Positions 32,704 through 41,774 are shown, counted from the first letter of the stretch. The stretch is 64,000 nucleotides of DNA from Longispora sp047121295 (GCF_047121295.1 NZ_CP139447.1:5270001-5334000); one strand, 5' to 3'. The notes: generated from the letters alone by a model not told the origin. Numbers and translations: made by a program.

Positions 32704-33177
32704 ATGACCGCCACTCACACCTACGACGTCGCCGTCTCCTGGATCGGCGACCGGGGCACCGGCACCAGCGGCTACCGGGCCTACGACCGCGCGCACGACG
32801 TCGACGCCCCCGGCCGGCCCACGATCGCGGGCAGCGCCGACCCGGCGTTCCGGGGCGACCCGGCCCGGTGGAACCCGGAGCAGCTGCTCGTCGCGTCGGT
32901 GTCGCAGTGCCACCTGCTGTGGTATCTGCACCTGTGCTCGGCGGCCGGCGTCGTCGTGACGGCCTACGCCGACGCCGCCGTCGGCACGATGGTCGAGACG
33001 GCCGACGGCGGCGGGCACTTCACGGAGGTGCTGCTCCGGCCCCGGGTGACGGTCTCCGAGCCCGGCATGGTGGCGGCGGCCGTGGCGCTGCACGCGGCGG
33101 CGCACGAGAAGTGCTTCATCGCGAACTCGGTGAACTTCCCGGTCCGGCACGCCCCGACGGTCACCGCCGGAGCCTGA
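32704..33177 (+). CDS. OsmC-family peroxiredoxin
   Basis: 157 residues from ATG 32704 behind GGAGG. The two redox Cys lie in VSQCHLLWYLHLCS (about residue 63) and HEKCFIANSVNFPV (about 139), the OsmC/Ohr arrangement. Reduces organic hydroperoxides in the cytosol using thiol cofactors. Its place after a GntR gene suggests inducible expression by a carboxylate or oxidant-linked metabolite. Confidence 0.87.
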   Translation: MTATHTYDVAVSWIGDRGTGTSGYRAYDRAHDVDAPGRPTIAGSADPAFRGDPARWNPEQLLVASVSQCHLLWYLHLCSAAGVVVTAYADAAVGTMVETADGGGHFTEVLLRPRVTVSEPGMVAAAVALHAAAHEKCFIANSVNFPVRHAPTVTAGA

Positions 33178-33180
33178 GAA

Positions 33181-33235
33181 GATCACGAACATCAGACGGT
33201 TACGGAGGGGCCCGACCCGGGTTCCATCGGCGCCC
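33181..33235 (-). repeat. Intergenic element, copy G
   Basis: GATCACGAACATCAGACGG then TTACGGAGG and CCCGACCCGG...CATCGGCG, starting 4 bp after the OsmC stop. Best match to copy D in reverse orientation. Confidence 0.65.
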
Positions 33236-33285
33236 CCGTCCCGGACTGGCTACAGTAAAGGGACACAAGGGACGCGGGAGGCCAG

Positions 33286-34812
33286 ATGGGCGAGATCCTG
33301 GTTGTCGGGGCCGGGCCGACCGGGCTGACCATGGCCGCCGAGCTCGCCCGGCACGGCGCCGCCGTCCGGATCGTCGACCGCGCGCCCGCCCCGGCCACCA
33401 CGTCCCGGGCCCTCGTCGTGCAGCCCCGCACCCTCGAACTCTTCGACGACCTGGGCGTCGTGTCGGCGGCGCTGGCCGCCGGTACGCGGGCGGACAGCGT
33501 CAACCTCGTCTTCGACCGGGAGCGGCGGGCCCGGATCGACGTGTCGGGGCTGCTGACGGAGCCGGAGACGCACACGGAGTACCCGTGGCTGTTCAGCCTG
33601 TCGCAGCACGAGACCGAGCGGGTGCTCACCGACCACCTGGCCGCCCTCGGCGTCGCCGTCGAGCGCGGGGTGACCCTGACCGGGCTGACCCAGGACCCCG
33701 ACGGGGCGACGGCGCTCCTCGACGGCCGGGCCGCCCGGTTCGACTGGGTCGTGGGCTGCGACGGGGCCCGCAGCGCGGTGCGGACGGCGATCGGCATGCC
33801 GTTCGACGGGGCGACGTACGCGGAGGAGTTCATCATGGCCGACGCGCGGCTCGACTGGGAGCTGCCCGACGGCGACCTGTACGTGTTCCCGTCCCGCGCC
33901 GGCTTCCTCGCCGCGTTCGCGATGCCCGGCGCCGGCCGGTTCCGGATCTTCGGCAACGTCGGCGCGCACGGCTCCCCCGACTACTCCGAGCCCACCCACG
34001 AGGAGTTCCAGACCATGCTGGACGAGCGGCTGCCGCTGCCGGCCCGGGTGGTCGAGGAATACTGGGTCAGCAGGTACCGGCTGCACCGGCGCGGCGTGCC
34101 GAGGTACCGCGACGGGCGGGTGTTCCTCGTCGGGGACGCCGCGCACGTGCACAGCCCCGCCGGCGCCCAGGGCATGAACACCGGCATCCAGGACGCGTAC
34201 AACCTGGGGTGGAAGCTGGCCCGCGCCTCCCGGGGGCTTTCTTCGGACGCGTTGCTGGACAGCTACCACGCCGAACGGCACCCCGTCGGCCAGCGGCTGC
34301 TGCGCACCACCGACCGGATGTTCTCCGTCATCTCCGGGCAGGGCGCCGTGGCCCGGTTCGCGCGCGGCCACGTCGGGCCGGTGCTCGCCCGGCGGGTACT
34401 CGGCCGGGAGTCGGTGCGCCGGTGGCTGATCGGAACGTTCGCCCAACTGCGGATCTCCTACCCGGACAGTCCGCTGAACGCCCGCGACGGCTCGTGGCGG
34501 GACGGGCCCGCGCCCGGCGACCGGGCCAGGGAGGCCCCGTTGGGGGCCGGCCGGGTGTACGACGTGCTGCGGGGTACCCATCACACGGTCCTGTTGTTCG
34601 GGGAGTGGCCGGGGCTGGCGGCCCGGATCGAGGAGCTCTACCGGGGGCGGGTGGTGGCCCGGGTGATCGGGGCGGACGAGACCGACGCTCGGGCGGCCTA
34701 CGGGGTGAGCGGGACGGCGGCGTTCGTGATCCGGCCGGACAAGTACATCGCGTACCGGGCGGATCCGGTGGACCCGGAGCACCTTCTGGCGGATCTGGCG
34801 GGGCGGCTGTAG
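33286..34812 (+). CDS. FAD-dependent aromatic monooxygenase (PHBH-fold)
   Basis: 508 residues from ATG 33286. GAGPTGLTMAAELARHG is the FAD dinucleotide motif; VVGCDGARSAVR is the DG motif; RVFLVGDAAHVHSPAGAQGMN is the second FAD-binding (GD) motif. The C-terminal thioredoxin-like domain is short. Class A flavin hydroxylase acting with NAD(P)H and O2 on a phenolic or polyketide substrate. It may share regulation with the GntR/OsmC genes upstream, though an intergenic element lies between. Confidence 0.9.
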   Translation: MGEILVVGAGPTGLTMAAELARHGAAVRIVDRAPAPATTSRALVVQPRTLELFDDLGVVSAALAAGTRADSVNLVFDRERRARIDVSGLLTEPETHTEYPWLFSLSQHETERVLTDHLAALGVAVERGVTLTGLTQDPDGATALLDGRAARFDWVVGCDGARSAVRTAIGMPFDGATYAEEFIMADARLDWELPDGDLYVFPSRAGFLAAFAMPGAGRFRIFGNVGAHGSPDYSEPTHEEFQTMLDERLPLPARVVEEYWVSRYRLHRRGVPRYRDGRVFLVGDAAHVHSPAGAQGMNTGIQDAYNLGWKLARASRGLSSDALLDSYHAERHPVGQRLLRTTDRMFSVISGQGAVARFARGHVGPVLARRVLGRESVRRWLIGTFAQLRISYPDSPLNARDGSWRDGPAPGDRAREAPLGAGRVYDVLRGTHHTVLLFGEWPGLAARIEELYRGRVVARVIGADETDARAAYGVSGTAAFVIRPDKYIAYRADPVDPEHLLADLAGRL

Positions 34813-34819
34813 CGGCGGG

Positions 34820-34839
34820 AGCCCCGCGAGGCGGGGGCT
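34820..34839 (+). terminator. Hairpin after monooxygenase
   Basis: AGCCCCGC-GAG-GCGGGGgCT, 8 bp past the stop at 34812. Confidence 0.6.
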
Positions 34840-34860
34840 GTGGCCCGGGCGGGGCGGGGG

Positions 34861-34916
34861 CGACCGGTGGAGACCGGGTCGGCGACCTCCGTACCCGATG
34901 ATGGTTTTTGATCTGG
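34861..34916 (+). repeat. Intergenic element, copy D
   Basis: CGACCGGTGGAGACCGGG, CGACCTCCGTACCC, GATGATGG and TTTTTGATCTGG in order; it ends 2 bp before the stop of the leftward kinase gene, between convergent genes. Shares GATGATGG with copy E. Confidence 0.8.
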
Positions 34917-34918
34917 CC

Positions 34919-35458
34919 TCAGCGTGCCGAGGATGGGGCCGTGGCCAGCAGGTTCCGCACCGTGCGGGCCAGGGCGGCGACGTCCACCGGTCCCCCGGTG
35001 TCCACCCGGACCACCGGCGTCAGCGCGAGCGGCGCGGCCTCCGCCGCCCAGCGGGGCCAGTCCGTGGCGAGCCGGTGGCCGTCGCCGTGCACGGGATGCC
35101 GGTCGCGGCCGGCGACCCGGGCCCGGACCACCTCGACCGGGGCCTCGCACCACACCTCGACGGCGGCGCGGGCCCCGGTGCGGGCGACACCCGCACGGGC
35201 GTGGTCGAGGTCGCGGGGCCGGAACCACCAGGAGTCGACGACGACCGTCCCCGGATGGCTCGCGGCCAGGGACCAGACGGCGGCCATCGCGACGGCACCC
35301 AGGGCCCCGGTCAGCGCCGGGTCGACGGCGTCGGCGAGGGCTTCCTTGAGCTGCTCCTTGGACAGGGCGACGGCGTCGAGTTCGGCGGCCAGCGCGGGGG
35401 CGAGGGTGGACTTGCCGGCGCCGGGGAGACCGTTGACGAGAACGAGATCGCGTGCCAT
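34919..35458 (-). CDS. P-loop kinase (AAA_33/zeta-like)
   Basis: 179 residues from ATG 35458. Walker A GLPGAGKST at residue 9; helical lid region with Arg residues (RVAGRDRHPVHGDG); short DSWW segment as Walker-B-like strand (TVVVDSWWF). Resembles small nucleoside/antibiotic or zeta-toxin-like kinases. Substrate unknown. Precedes no partner antitoxin, so a toxin role is not supported. Confidence 0.8.
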   Translation of the reverse strand: MARDLVLVNGLPGAGKSTLAPALAAELDAVALSKEQLKEALADAVDPALTGALGAVAMAAVWSLAASHPGTVVVDSWWFRPRDLDHARAGVARTGARAAVEVWCEAPVEVVRARVAGRDRHPVHGDGHRLATDWPRWAAEAAPLALTPVVRVDTGGPVDVAALARTVRNLLATAPSSAR

Positions 35459-35486
35459 CCCCGCACAGTGCCACATCGCCCAGCGT

Positions 35487-35855
35487 CTACTGTCGCGTCT
35501 CCCGCTCGATGCGCTCGAAGATGTCGGCGTCCGTTTCCCGCTGCCACGTCGGCAGCTCGTCCCAGTCGGCGACATAGGAGGGCTTCGGGTCAGGGAAGTG
35601 CTTGAAGATGTGCCCGACCCAGCACAGCGCGACGAATCGACCCTTCTGGTCCCGGGTGAGCTTCGACGCCTTCCCGTCCGTCGCCTCGATGAAGGCGCTC
35701 ACCTGGTCGTAGACGGCCGCCGCGCTCTCGCGCTCCCACTCCGGGGTCTCATCCCACGGCGTGACATAGCCGGGCTTGGGCTCGCCGGGATAGTACTTCC
35801 TGACACCGGCGATCCATGCTTCGCGGAAGACTCGTCCTCGTTCGACCGGCACCAT
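35487..35855 (-). CDS. Hypothetical protein with internal duplication
   Basis: 122 residues from ATG 35855 (GAGG six bases upstream; ATG 35867 is an alternative). Two halves share a motif: PKPGYVTPWDETPEWERES near residue 25 and PKPSYVADWDELPTWQRET near 91, each followed by a short acidic helix. Cytosolic, no known family assigned. It starts 17 bp after the XRE/TPR regulator stop and is probably cotranscribed with it, so the pair may act together. Confidence 0.65.
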   Translation of the reverse strand: MVPVERGRVFREAWIAGVRKYYPGEPKPGYVTPWDETPEWERESAAAVYDQVSAFIEATDGKASKLTRDQKGRFVALCWVGHIFKHFPDPKPSYVADWDELPTWQRETDADIFERIERETRQ

Positions 35856-35872
35856 ACTGCTCCTCATGATCG

Positions 35873-37198
35873 TCAAGCGGATGTTCCTGTGACAGTGGTG
35901 AGCTCGTGGTCGAGCTGACGGATGTGGCGGTTGACGAGCAGCGGCGTGAGTCGCGCTTGGAGTCCTCGAAGCTTCCGGCCGATCACGCCCGAACCGGTCT
36001 GCCGGGCGAGATCCATGGCGGCCCTGGCGTGCCCGACAACCTGGTCGAGGTCGCCACGCTGGAGACCGAGCGTCGCCAGGTCGGCGAGCACACCCGCGCG
36101 GCGCCGCGCCGACAGGTCCATGCCGAGAGCGTTGGTCAGCGACCGCTCCGCCAGGTCAGGACGCCGGAGCGCCACGTAACAGGTCCCGCGCTCCTCCGGC
36201 AGACGAGATCCGTCGAAGCGAAGCCAGCCGTCGGTATGGATCTGTCCGGTGAGCTCATGGACTCGTTCGGCGTCGTCCAGCGCACGCTGGCACGCCTTCA
36301 GGTCACCCAGCCCCGCAAAGGTCTGCGCCCGCACGGCGCTCACCCAGTGGCGCGTCGAGAGAGCCTGGTCGCCCCGCCTCGCCAGGCCGGCGGCCAGTTC
36401 GAGCATCGGTGCAGCCTGGGCGAACTGCTCCTCGTACACGCCGATGAACGCGTGCCTGGTCAGCGCGCACGCCCACAGGTCGAACATGCCGCCTTCCCTC
36501 CCCGCCGTGGCAGCCAGGCTGTAGCAGTGGGCCGCGTCGGTGTAGCGGTTGCCGTCGAACATGATCTCGCCCGCGAGCTGGAAGAGGTCGGCCACGAGCG
36601 CGCACAGATCGCGGTGTACCGCCTCGCCGTGCGAACGTTGGAGGGCGCCGACGAGGACACCGAGCTGTTCGCGGACGAGCGGGTACGTGTGCTGCTTCGA
36701 CTGCGACAGGGCGAACACGCGCCACAGGTGACTGTTGAGCGTGGCGTACTCGTCGAGGACAGCGGGGTCGAGTCGGTGCGGGCCCTCGGCGAAGTGGTCG
36801 AGCCGCTCCCAGTCCAGGTCGTCGAATCCGGACACTGCGACCAGCGTGCCGGCCATGCTCATCAGTCGGAGCAGTTCGCGGCGGTCCATGTCGTCAGACT
36901 CCGGGGTCTCCTGGCCTGGCGACCTGCCCTCACCCCGGCTGGTGGGCGCTGCGGCACCAGACCTCGATGATACGGAAGCCACGGGGCGGGGCGACACCTC
37001 CAGGAGCTCGTTGAGCTGTTCGAGGGATACCCGCAACACCTGTGCCAGGCGGACCCGCACCCATGGCTGAGGGCTGGTGACGCCACGCTCCCAGCGCACG
37101 ACTGTCGATCGGTCCACGGCGACCGACTCGGCCAACGCCTCCTGGCTCAGGCCGACCGCCTTGCGTCGACCGGCCAGCCGACGCCTTCCATCACCCAT
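35873..37198 (-). CDS. XRE-type HTH regulator with TPR-like C-terminus
   Basis: 441 residues from ATG 37198, chosen for GGAAGGA nine bases upstream. HTH_3 domain at 1-65 (AVGLSQEALAESVAVDRSTVVRWERG). A Ser/Gly linker leads to a helical TPR-like region (HCYSLAATAGREGGMFDLW, ACQRALDDAERVHELTG, GVLADLATLGLQRGDLDQVV). This architecture is common in actinobacterial regulators that sense peptides or act near small accessory genes. Its downstream partner is the duplicated-motif protein; a divergent small gene (37433) shares the upstream gap. Confidence 0.85.
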   Translation of the reverse strand: MGDGRRRLAGRRKAVGLSQEALAESVAVDRSTVVRWERGVTSPQPWVRVRLAQVLRVSLEQLNELLEVSPRPVASVSSRSGAAAPTSRGEGRSPGQETPESDDMDRRELLRLMSMAGTLVAVSGFDDLDWERLDHFAEGPHRLDPAVLDEYATLNSHLWRVFALSQSKQHTYPLVREQLGVLVGALQRSHGEAVHRDLCALVADLFQLAGEIMFDGNRYTDAAHCYSLAATAGREGGMFDLWACALTRHAFIGVYEEQFAQAAPMLELAAGLARRGDQALSTRHWVSAVRAQTFAGLGDLKACQRALDDAERVHELTGQIHTDGWLRFDGSRLPEERGTCYVALRRPDLAERSLTNALGMDLSARRRAGVLADLATLGLQRGDLDQVVGHARAAMDLARQTGSGVIGRKLRGLQARLTPLLVNRHIRQLDHELTTVTGTSA

Positions 37199-37432
37199 GA
37201 TCGACGTCCTTCCGGTCGACACCACCCATTAATACAGGCCAGGACATATGACGCAACGCGGATGCGCCATTACTGCGCCATTCCCGCAATGTTGATCGGA
37301 ACCCGTCTCCGGTTGAGTGGGTGTACGGCCCGGGGCGGGTGCTGGGCAACGAGTTGGTCAGTCCCTTCCCTACTGATCCGGCCGACCCCGCCCGTCCCGG
37401 GCCCCGCAGGTCGATCACAGGAGGTAGCCGAG

Positions 37433-37792
37433 ATGAGCGCTCAGCCCGTGAACGGTCCCGCGAGCGGACCTCCTGTGTACACGGCTGAACCCGTGAACTG
37501 GAGGCTCGCAGCCCCGCCGACCTGGGGCGAGCAGCCCACCATGGTGGTCGTGGAACGCAGCCTCGCTCAGGAGCGCCACGTCTTCATGGTGGACGTTGAG
37601 CGGCGTTGCCTGCTTATGAGCGAGACCGAGGGTTGGGCGTTGTGGGCGGTGCTGACCGAGGCGATGCACTCGATCGGTGACCCGCCGGCCTGGGCGCTGG
37701 AGACCGTCCCTGGCAATCAGGTTGTTGGCGGACTCGTCCCGTCGATACCGTCACGACGGGCACTCTTTCCCTACTTGATCAGGAAAGGATAG
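37433..37792 (+). CDS. Hypothetical protein divergent from XRE regulator
   Basis: 119 residues from ATG 37433 with a textbook AGGAGG. No signal or membrane span; Pro-rich start, then QERHVFMVDVERRCLLMSETEGWALWAVL. Not recognised. After its TAG (37790-37792) the same frame stays open for 61 more codons to 37978, which may mean a recent nonsense mutation or a separate downstream ORF. Confidence 0.6.
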   Translation: MSAQPVNGPASGPPVYTAEPVNWRLAAPPTWGEQPTMVVVERSLAQERHVFMVDVERRCLLMSETEGWALWAVLTEAMHSIGDPPAWALETVPGNQVVGGLVPSIPSRRALFPYLIRKG

Positions 37793-37837
37793 TTTTGCCA
37801 ACCGACACTCTGCACATGGTCGGCGTCGCTGGACGCG

Positions 37838-37978
37838 ATGGACGGAATCCGCTCCGGCCGCACCCGACAGGTCGCTGCCGACATCCGGTCCACCCTCAGC
37901 CCGTTCCGCGCCCGGGGCACCCGGGCAGTGGCCGACCTGGAGACTCGCGCGGCCGACTACCTCGCCAACAACACCTGA
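37838..37978 (+). pseudogene. Possible 3' remnant in frame with preceding gene
   Basis: Open frame continuing past the TAG of the preceding gene; from ATG 37838 it encodes 46 residues (DGIRSGRTRQVAADI...ADLETRAADYLANNT), helical and charged. There is no ribosome site at this ATG. Either the natural C-terminus of the upstream protein cut off by the TAG, or chance. Confidence 0.3.
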
Positions 37979-38001
37979 CCCTGAACGAGAGGAACCCAGC
38001 G

Positions 38002-38502
38002 ATGTCCGAGTCCTTCCCCGTCGAGGTGATCGGCCACGTCCTCGGCGGACGCACCGAACCCACCGACGACAACTGGGGCGGCACCCGGTGCGTGATCCGG
38101 ATCGACCCGGACACCTTCCCCGCCGACGCCACCCTCGGGTTGGGGGACTTCTCCCACCTCGAAGTCGTCTGGCACTTCCACCTCCAGGACCTCGACGGCC
38201 TGTTCCTCGGCGCCCGCAGCGCCCGCGACAACCCCGCATGGCCCAGGGCCGGCAGCCTCGCCCACCGGAACATGAAACGCGTCAACCGGATCGGCGTGTC
38301 CCGCTGCCGCCTCCTCAAGGTCGATGGCCTGGATCTGCACGTCGAGGACCTCGACGCCGTACACGGCAGCCCTGTGCTCGACGTCAAGCCCTGGTTCCCG
38401 GAATTCGGCCCGCGTGGTCCCGTCCACCAGGCCCCATGGTCGCAGGAGATGCTTCGCGAATACTTCGCGCCCGCTGCCCCCGCACCGCATGAGCGGCACT
38501 AG
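38002..38502 (+). CDS. TrmO-type tRNA methyltransferase (UPF0066)
   Basis: 166 residues from ATG 38002 behind GAGAGGAA. SAM-binding beta-barrel family: opens VEVIGHVLGGRTEPTDDNWGG; has the FSHLEVVWHFH strand and a divergent VNRIGVSRCRLL in place of the usual RPNPIG. DVKPWFPEFGPRG is the family C-terminal signature. Relatives N6-methylate t6A in tRNA-Thr, but divergent actinobacterial members may differ. Confidence 0.72.
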   Translation: MSESFPVEVIGHVLGGRTEPTDDNWGGTRCVIRIDPDTFPADATLGLGDFSHLEVVWHFHLQDLDGLFLGARSARDNPAWPRAGSLAHRNMKRVNRIGVSRCRLLKVDGLDLHVEDLDAVHGSPVLDVKPWFPEFGPRGPVHQAPWSQEMLREYFAPAAPAPHERH

Positions 38503-38530
38503 GCAGCACCTTGCGACAGCCCCCTGCCGT

Positions 38531-38588
38531 CGCGCCGGTGGAGGCCGGGTCGGGGACCTCCGTACACAATGATGGGGTTAGAGGGTTG
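38531..38588 (+). repeat. Intergenic element, copy E
   Basis: CGCGCCGGTGGAGGCCGGG, GGGGACCTCCGTAC, AATGATGGGG. Its right end overlaps the stop codon of the leftward ABC-F gene (38578-38580), between convergent genes. Confidence 0.75.
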
Positions 38589-40215
38589 TGACCTTGCCCG
38601 ACTCGACCTGGATGCGGCGGTTGACCTCGACCGCCTCCAGCATCCGCCGGTCGTGCGTCACCAGCAGCAACGTGCCCGGGTAGGTGGCCAGCGCCGATTC
38701 GAGCTGCTCGATCGCCGGCAGGTCCAGGTGGTTCGTCGGCTCGTCGAGGACGAGGAGGTTGACCCCCGATGCCTGGAGCAGGGCCAGGGCGGCGCGGGTG
38801 CGTTCCCCGGGCGAGAGGGTCGCCGCCGGGCGGGTGACGTGGGCGGCCTTCAGGCCGAACTTCGCCAGGAGGGTACGGATGTCCGCCGGCGCCAGGTCCG
38901 GCACCACCGCCGAGAACGCGTCGATCAGCGGCTCGTCGCCGAGGAACAGTCCCCGGGCCTGGTCGACCTCGCCGACAACGACGCCGGGGCCGAGTACGGC
39001 CGAGCCGGCGTCGAGGGGCAGGCGGCCGAGGAGGGCCGCGAGCAGGGTGGACTTGCCCGAGCCGTTCGCGCCGGTGATCGCGACCCGGTCGGCCCAGTCG
39101 ATCTGCAGGTCGACGGGGCCGAGGGTGAAGTCGCCCCGGTGGGCGACCGCGCCGCGCAGGGTGGCCACGACCGCGCCGGAGCGGGGGGCGGCGGCGATCT
39201 CCATCCGCAGTTCCCACTCCTTGCGGGGTTCCTCGACGACGTCGAGGCGTTCGATGGCGCGCTGGGTCTGCCGGGCCTTGGCGGCCTGCTTCTCGGAGGA
39301 CTCGGCGCGCAGCTTCCGGCCGATCTTGTCGTTGTCGTTCGACTTGCGGCGGGCGTTGCGGACGCCCTGGTCCATCCAGTTGCGCTGCATCTGGGCGCGG
39401 CCCTGGAGTCCTTCGAGCTTGTCGGCGTACTCCTCGAACTCCTCGCGGGCGTGCCTGCGGGCCACCTCGCGTTCTTCGAGGTACGCGCCGTAGCCGCCGC
39501 CGTACTGCCGGATCCGCTGCTGGGCCAGGTCCAGTTCGAGCACGCTGTTGACGGTGCGGGACAGGAACTCGCGATCATGGCTGACCAGGACGGTGCCGGC
39601 GCGCAGCCCGGTGACGAAGCGCTCCAGGCGGTCGAGGCCGTCGAGGTCCAGGTCGTTGGTGGGCTCGTCGAGCAGGAAGATGTCGTACCGGCTGAGCAGC
39701 AGCGACGCGAGCCCCGCCCGGGCCGCCTGGCCGCCGGACAGGCTGGTCATCGCCTGGTCCAGGTCGACGGCCAGCCCCAGGTCGGCGGCGACCTCGTCGG
39801 CCCGTTCGTCCAGGTCCGCCCCGCCGAGGGCGAGCCAGCGCTCCAGGGCCTCGGCGTACTCGTCGTCCGCGCCCGGCGCGCCGTCGCCCAGGGCCTCCGC
39901 CGCCGTGTCCATCGCGGTCTGGGCCGCCGAAACCCCGGTCCGCCGGGCCAGGAAGTCCCGGACGCTCTCCCCCGCCCGCCGCTCCGGCTCCTGGGGCAGG
40001 TGGCCGACGAGGGCGCTGGCCGGGCTGAGCCGGATCGTGCCGCCCTCCGGGGTGTCCAGGCCGGCGAGGAGGCGGAGCAGGGTGGACTTGCCCGCGCCGT
40101 TGACGCCGACGAGACCGACGACGTCACCGGGGGCGACGACGAGCTCCAGGCCGGAGAAGAGCAGGCGGTCGCCGTGGCCGGCGGACAGGTCCTGGGCGAT
40201 CAGAGTGGCACTCAC
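38578..40215 (-). CDS. ABC-F family ATPase
   Basis: 545 residues from GTG 40215. Two ATP-binding cassettes and no membrane part: first Walker A GVNGAGKST, signature LSGGQ, Walker B LLDEPTNDLDL; second GANGSGKST, LSPGE, VLDEPTNHLDL. The linker (residues about 190-260) is charged and helical with QRNWMDQGVRNARRKSNDND. ABC-F proteins act on the ribosome, in translation rescue or in antibiotic protection; which is not decidable here. Its stop falls inside intergenic element copy E. Confidence 0.92.
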   Translation of the reverse strand: MSATLIAQDLSAGHGDRLLFSGLELVVAPGDVVGLVGVNGAGKSTLLRLLAGLDTPEGGTIRLSPASALVGHLPQEPERRAGESVRDFLARRTGVSAAQTAMDTAAEALGDGAPGADDEYAEALERWLALGGADLDERADEVAADLGLAVDLDQAMTSLSGGQAARAGLASLLLSRYDIFLLDEPTNDLDLDGLDRLERFVTGLRAGTVLVSHDREFLSRTVNSVLELDLAQQRIRQYGGGYGAYLEEREVARRHAREEFEEYADKLEGLQGRAQMQRNWMDQGVRNARRKSNDNDKIGRKLRAESSEKQAAKARQTQRAIERLDVVEEPRKEWELRMEIAAAPRSGAVVATLRGAVAHRGDFTLGPVDLQIDWADRVAITGANGSGKSTLLAALLGRLPLDAGSAVLGPGVVVGEVDQARGLFLGDEPLIDAFSAVVPDLAPADIRTLLAKFGLKAAHVTRPAATLSPGERTRAALALLQASGVNLLVLDEPTNHLDLPAIEQLESALATYPGTLLLVTHDRRMLEAVEVNRRIQVESGKVTTL

Positions 40216-40355
40216 GGTGAACGACCCTACCGGGCGGGCGGGCCGGGCCCGGGTGGTGCCGGGGTGGCAGGCCCGCCGGAGGCTGGTCCGGGCCGGCCGG
40301 CCCGCGCCGGGGCTGGTCAGCACCGGGTCCCCGGGCGGCGGGGAGGCCGTGCGCG

Positions 40356-41345
40356 TCAGCCCCGGGCCACCTTTTCCGCGATCAGCTCGAACGACCGCAC
40401 CCGGTCGGCGATGTCGTAGACGAACGTCGTCAGCATCAGCTCGTCGGCCCCGGTCCGGCCGATCAGCTCGGTGAGCTGGCGCTCCACGGTCTCCGGCGAG
40501 CCCAGCGCCTGCCCGACCCGCCGGTCGGCGACGAACTGCCGCTCCGGCTCCGTGTAGGGGTAGCGGGCCGCCTCGTCCGGGGACACCAGCGGCTCCGGCC
40601 GGCCCTGGCGCAGCTTCAGGAACGACAGCGCGCTCGGGCCGGCCAGCCACTCGGCGTGCTCGTCGGTGTCGGCGCAGATCGCGCTGACCGCGACCATCGC
40701 GTGCGGCCGGTCCAGCCACTGCGAGGGCTGGAAGTGTCTGCGGTACAGCTCCAGCGCCGGCTCGGTGTTCCGCGCGCTGAAGTGGTGCGCGAACGAGAAC
40801 GGCAGGCCGAGCATCCCGGCGAGCTGCGCGCTGAAGCCGCTGGAGCCGAGCAGCCAGATCGCGGGCATGTCGCCCCGGCCGGGGGTGGCGACGATGCGTT
40901 CCTGGCCGGTGAAGTACCCGATCAGGGAGGCCAGCTCCTCCGGGAACGCCTCGGCCGACAGCCCCTCGACGGTCCGGCGGAGGGCCAGCGCGGTGCCCTG
41001 GTCGGTGCCGGGCGCGCGGCCGATGCCGAGGTCCACCCGTCCGGGGTGCAGGGCCTCGAGGGTGCCGAACTGCTCGGCGACGACGAGCGGGGCGTGGTTG
41101 GGCAGCATGACGCCGCCGGAGCCGACCCGGATGGTGGAGGTGTGCGCGGCGATGTGCGCGAGGAGCACGGCCGGCGAGGAGCTGGCGATGGCCGGCATGT
41201 TGTGGTGCTCGGCGACCCAGAACCGCCGGTAGCCGAGGGCTTCGGTGCGCTGGGCCAGGGTGGTGGTGTTGCGCAGGGCGTCGCCGGGGGTGGTGCCGGC
41301 GGCCACGGGCGCGAGGTCGAGAACAGACAGGGGTACGTCGATCAC
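40356..41345 (-). CDS. LLM-class flavin-dependent oxidoreductase
   Basis: 329 residues from GTG 41345 (an ATG at 41396 is in frame). Opens VPLSVLDLAPVAAGTTPGDAL and has RFWVAEHHNMPAIASSSPAVL and GSGGVMLPNHAPLVVAEQFGTL, the signatures of the single-component luciferase-like group. Uses F420 or FMNH2 on an unknown substrate. It follows a MazG-like gene at 69 bp in the same direction. Confidence 0.9.
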   Translation of the reverse strand: MIDVPLSVLDLAPVAAGTTPGDALRNTTTLAQRTEALGYRRFWVAEHHNMPAIASSSPAVLLAHIAAHTSTIRVGSGGVMLPNHAPLVVAEQFGTLEALHPGRVDLGIGRAPGTDQGTALALRRTVEGLSAEAFPEELASLIGYFTGQERIVATPGRGDMPAIWLLGSSGFSAQLAGMLGLPFSFAHHFSARNTEPALELYRRHFQPSQWLDRPHAMVAVSAICADTDEHAEWLAGPSALSFLKLRQGRPEPLVSPDEAARYPYTEPERQFVADRRVGQALGSPETVERQLTELIGRTGADELMLTTFVYDIADRVRSFELIAEKVARG

Positions 41346-41414
41346 ACTGTGCGGCAACCTCCCGGCCGCCCGGTTTGTTCCGGTCGAGTGGGACACGCCA
41401 CACCTCGCGCCGGG

Positions 41415-41774
41415 TCAGCCCCGGGCCACGGTGGGGTCCGCCGTCGGGCCGGGCCCGGGTTCCGGGTCGTCGAACCGGTCGGCCACCTTCCGCACGCAGT
41501 CGCCCAGCACCTCCCCAGGATCGAACCCGAGACTCCCGATCGCGACCAGCGCCGTGAGCACCACGTCCGCCAGCTCGTCGGCCACGTCCCGCCGGGTGTG
41601 CGTCACCCCTTTGCGGGGGTTCTGGCCGATGGTCCCGATCCACGCGCCGGCCGCCTCCCCGGCCTCCTCGGTGACCTTGAGGATCCGCAGGGTCAACTCG
41701 GCCTGGTCGCGGCCGTTGTGCCGGTCGAGCCACGCGACGGACCGGGCGACGCCGCGCCGGAGAGTGTCGTCCAT
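41415..41774 (-). CDS. MazG-like nucleotide pyrophosphohydrolase
   Basis: 119 residues from ATG 41774. All-alpha NTP pyrophosphatase with metal-binding EExxE...ExxD (VTEEAGEAAGAW, DVADELADVVLTA). Hydrolyses (deoxy)NTPs, including damaged ones, to monophosphates. First gene of a small leftward unit with the LLM enzyme; divergent from the FtsX-like permease with a 47-bp gap. Confidence 0.83.
   Translation of the reverse strand: MDDTLRRGVARSVAWLDRHNGRDQAELTLRILKVTEEAGEAAGAWIGTIGQNPRKGVTHTRRDVADELADVVLTALVAIGSLGFDPGEVLGDCVRKVADRFDDPEPGPGPTADPTVARG

Noticed and set aside
34919..35458. Zeta-toxin/epsilon-antitoxin pair
   Set aside because: The P-loop kinase lacks an adjacent antitoxin-sized gene on the same transcript with supporting features; called a general kinase.
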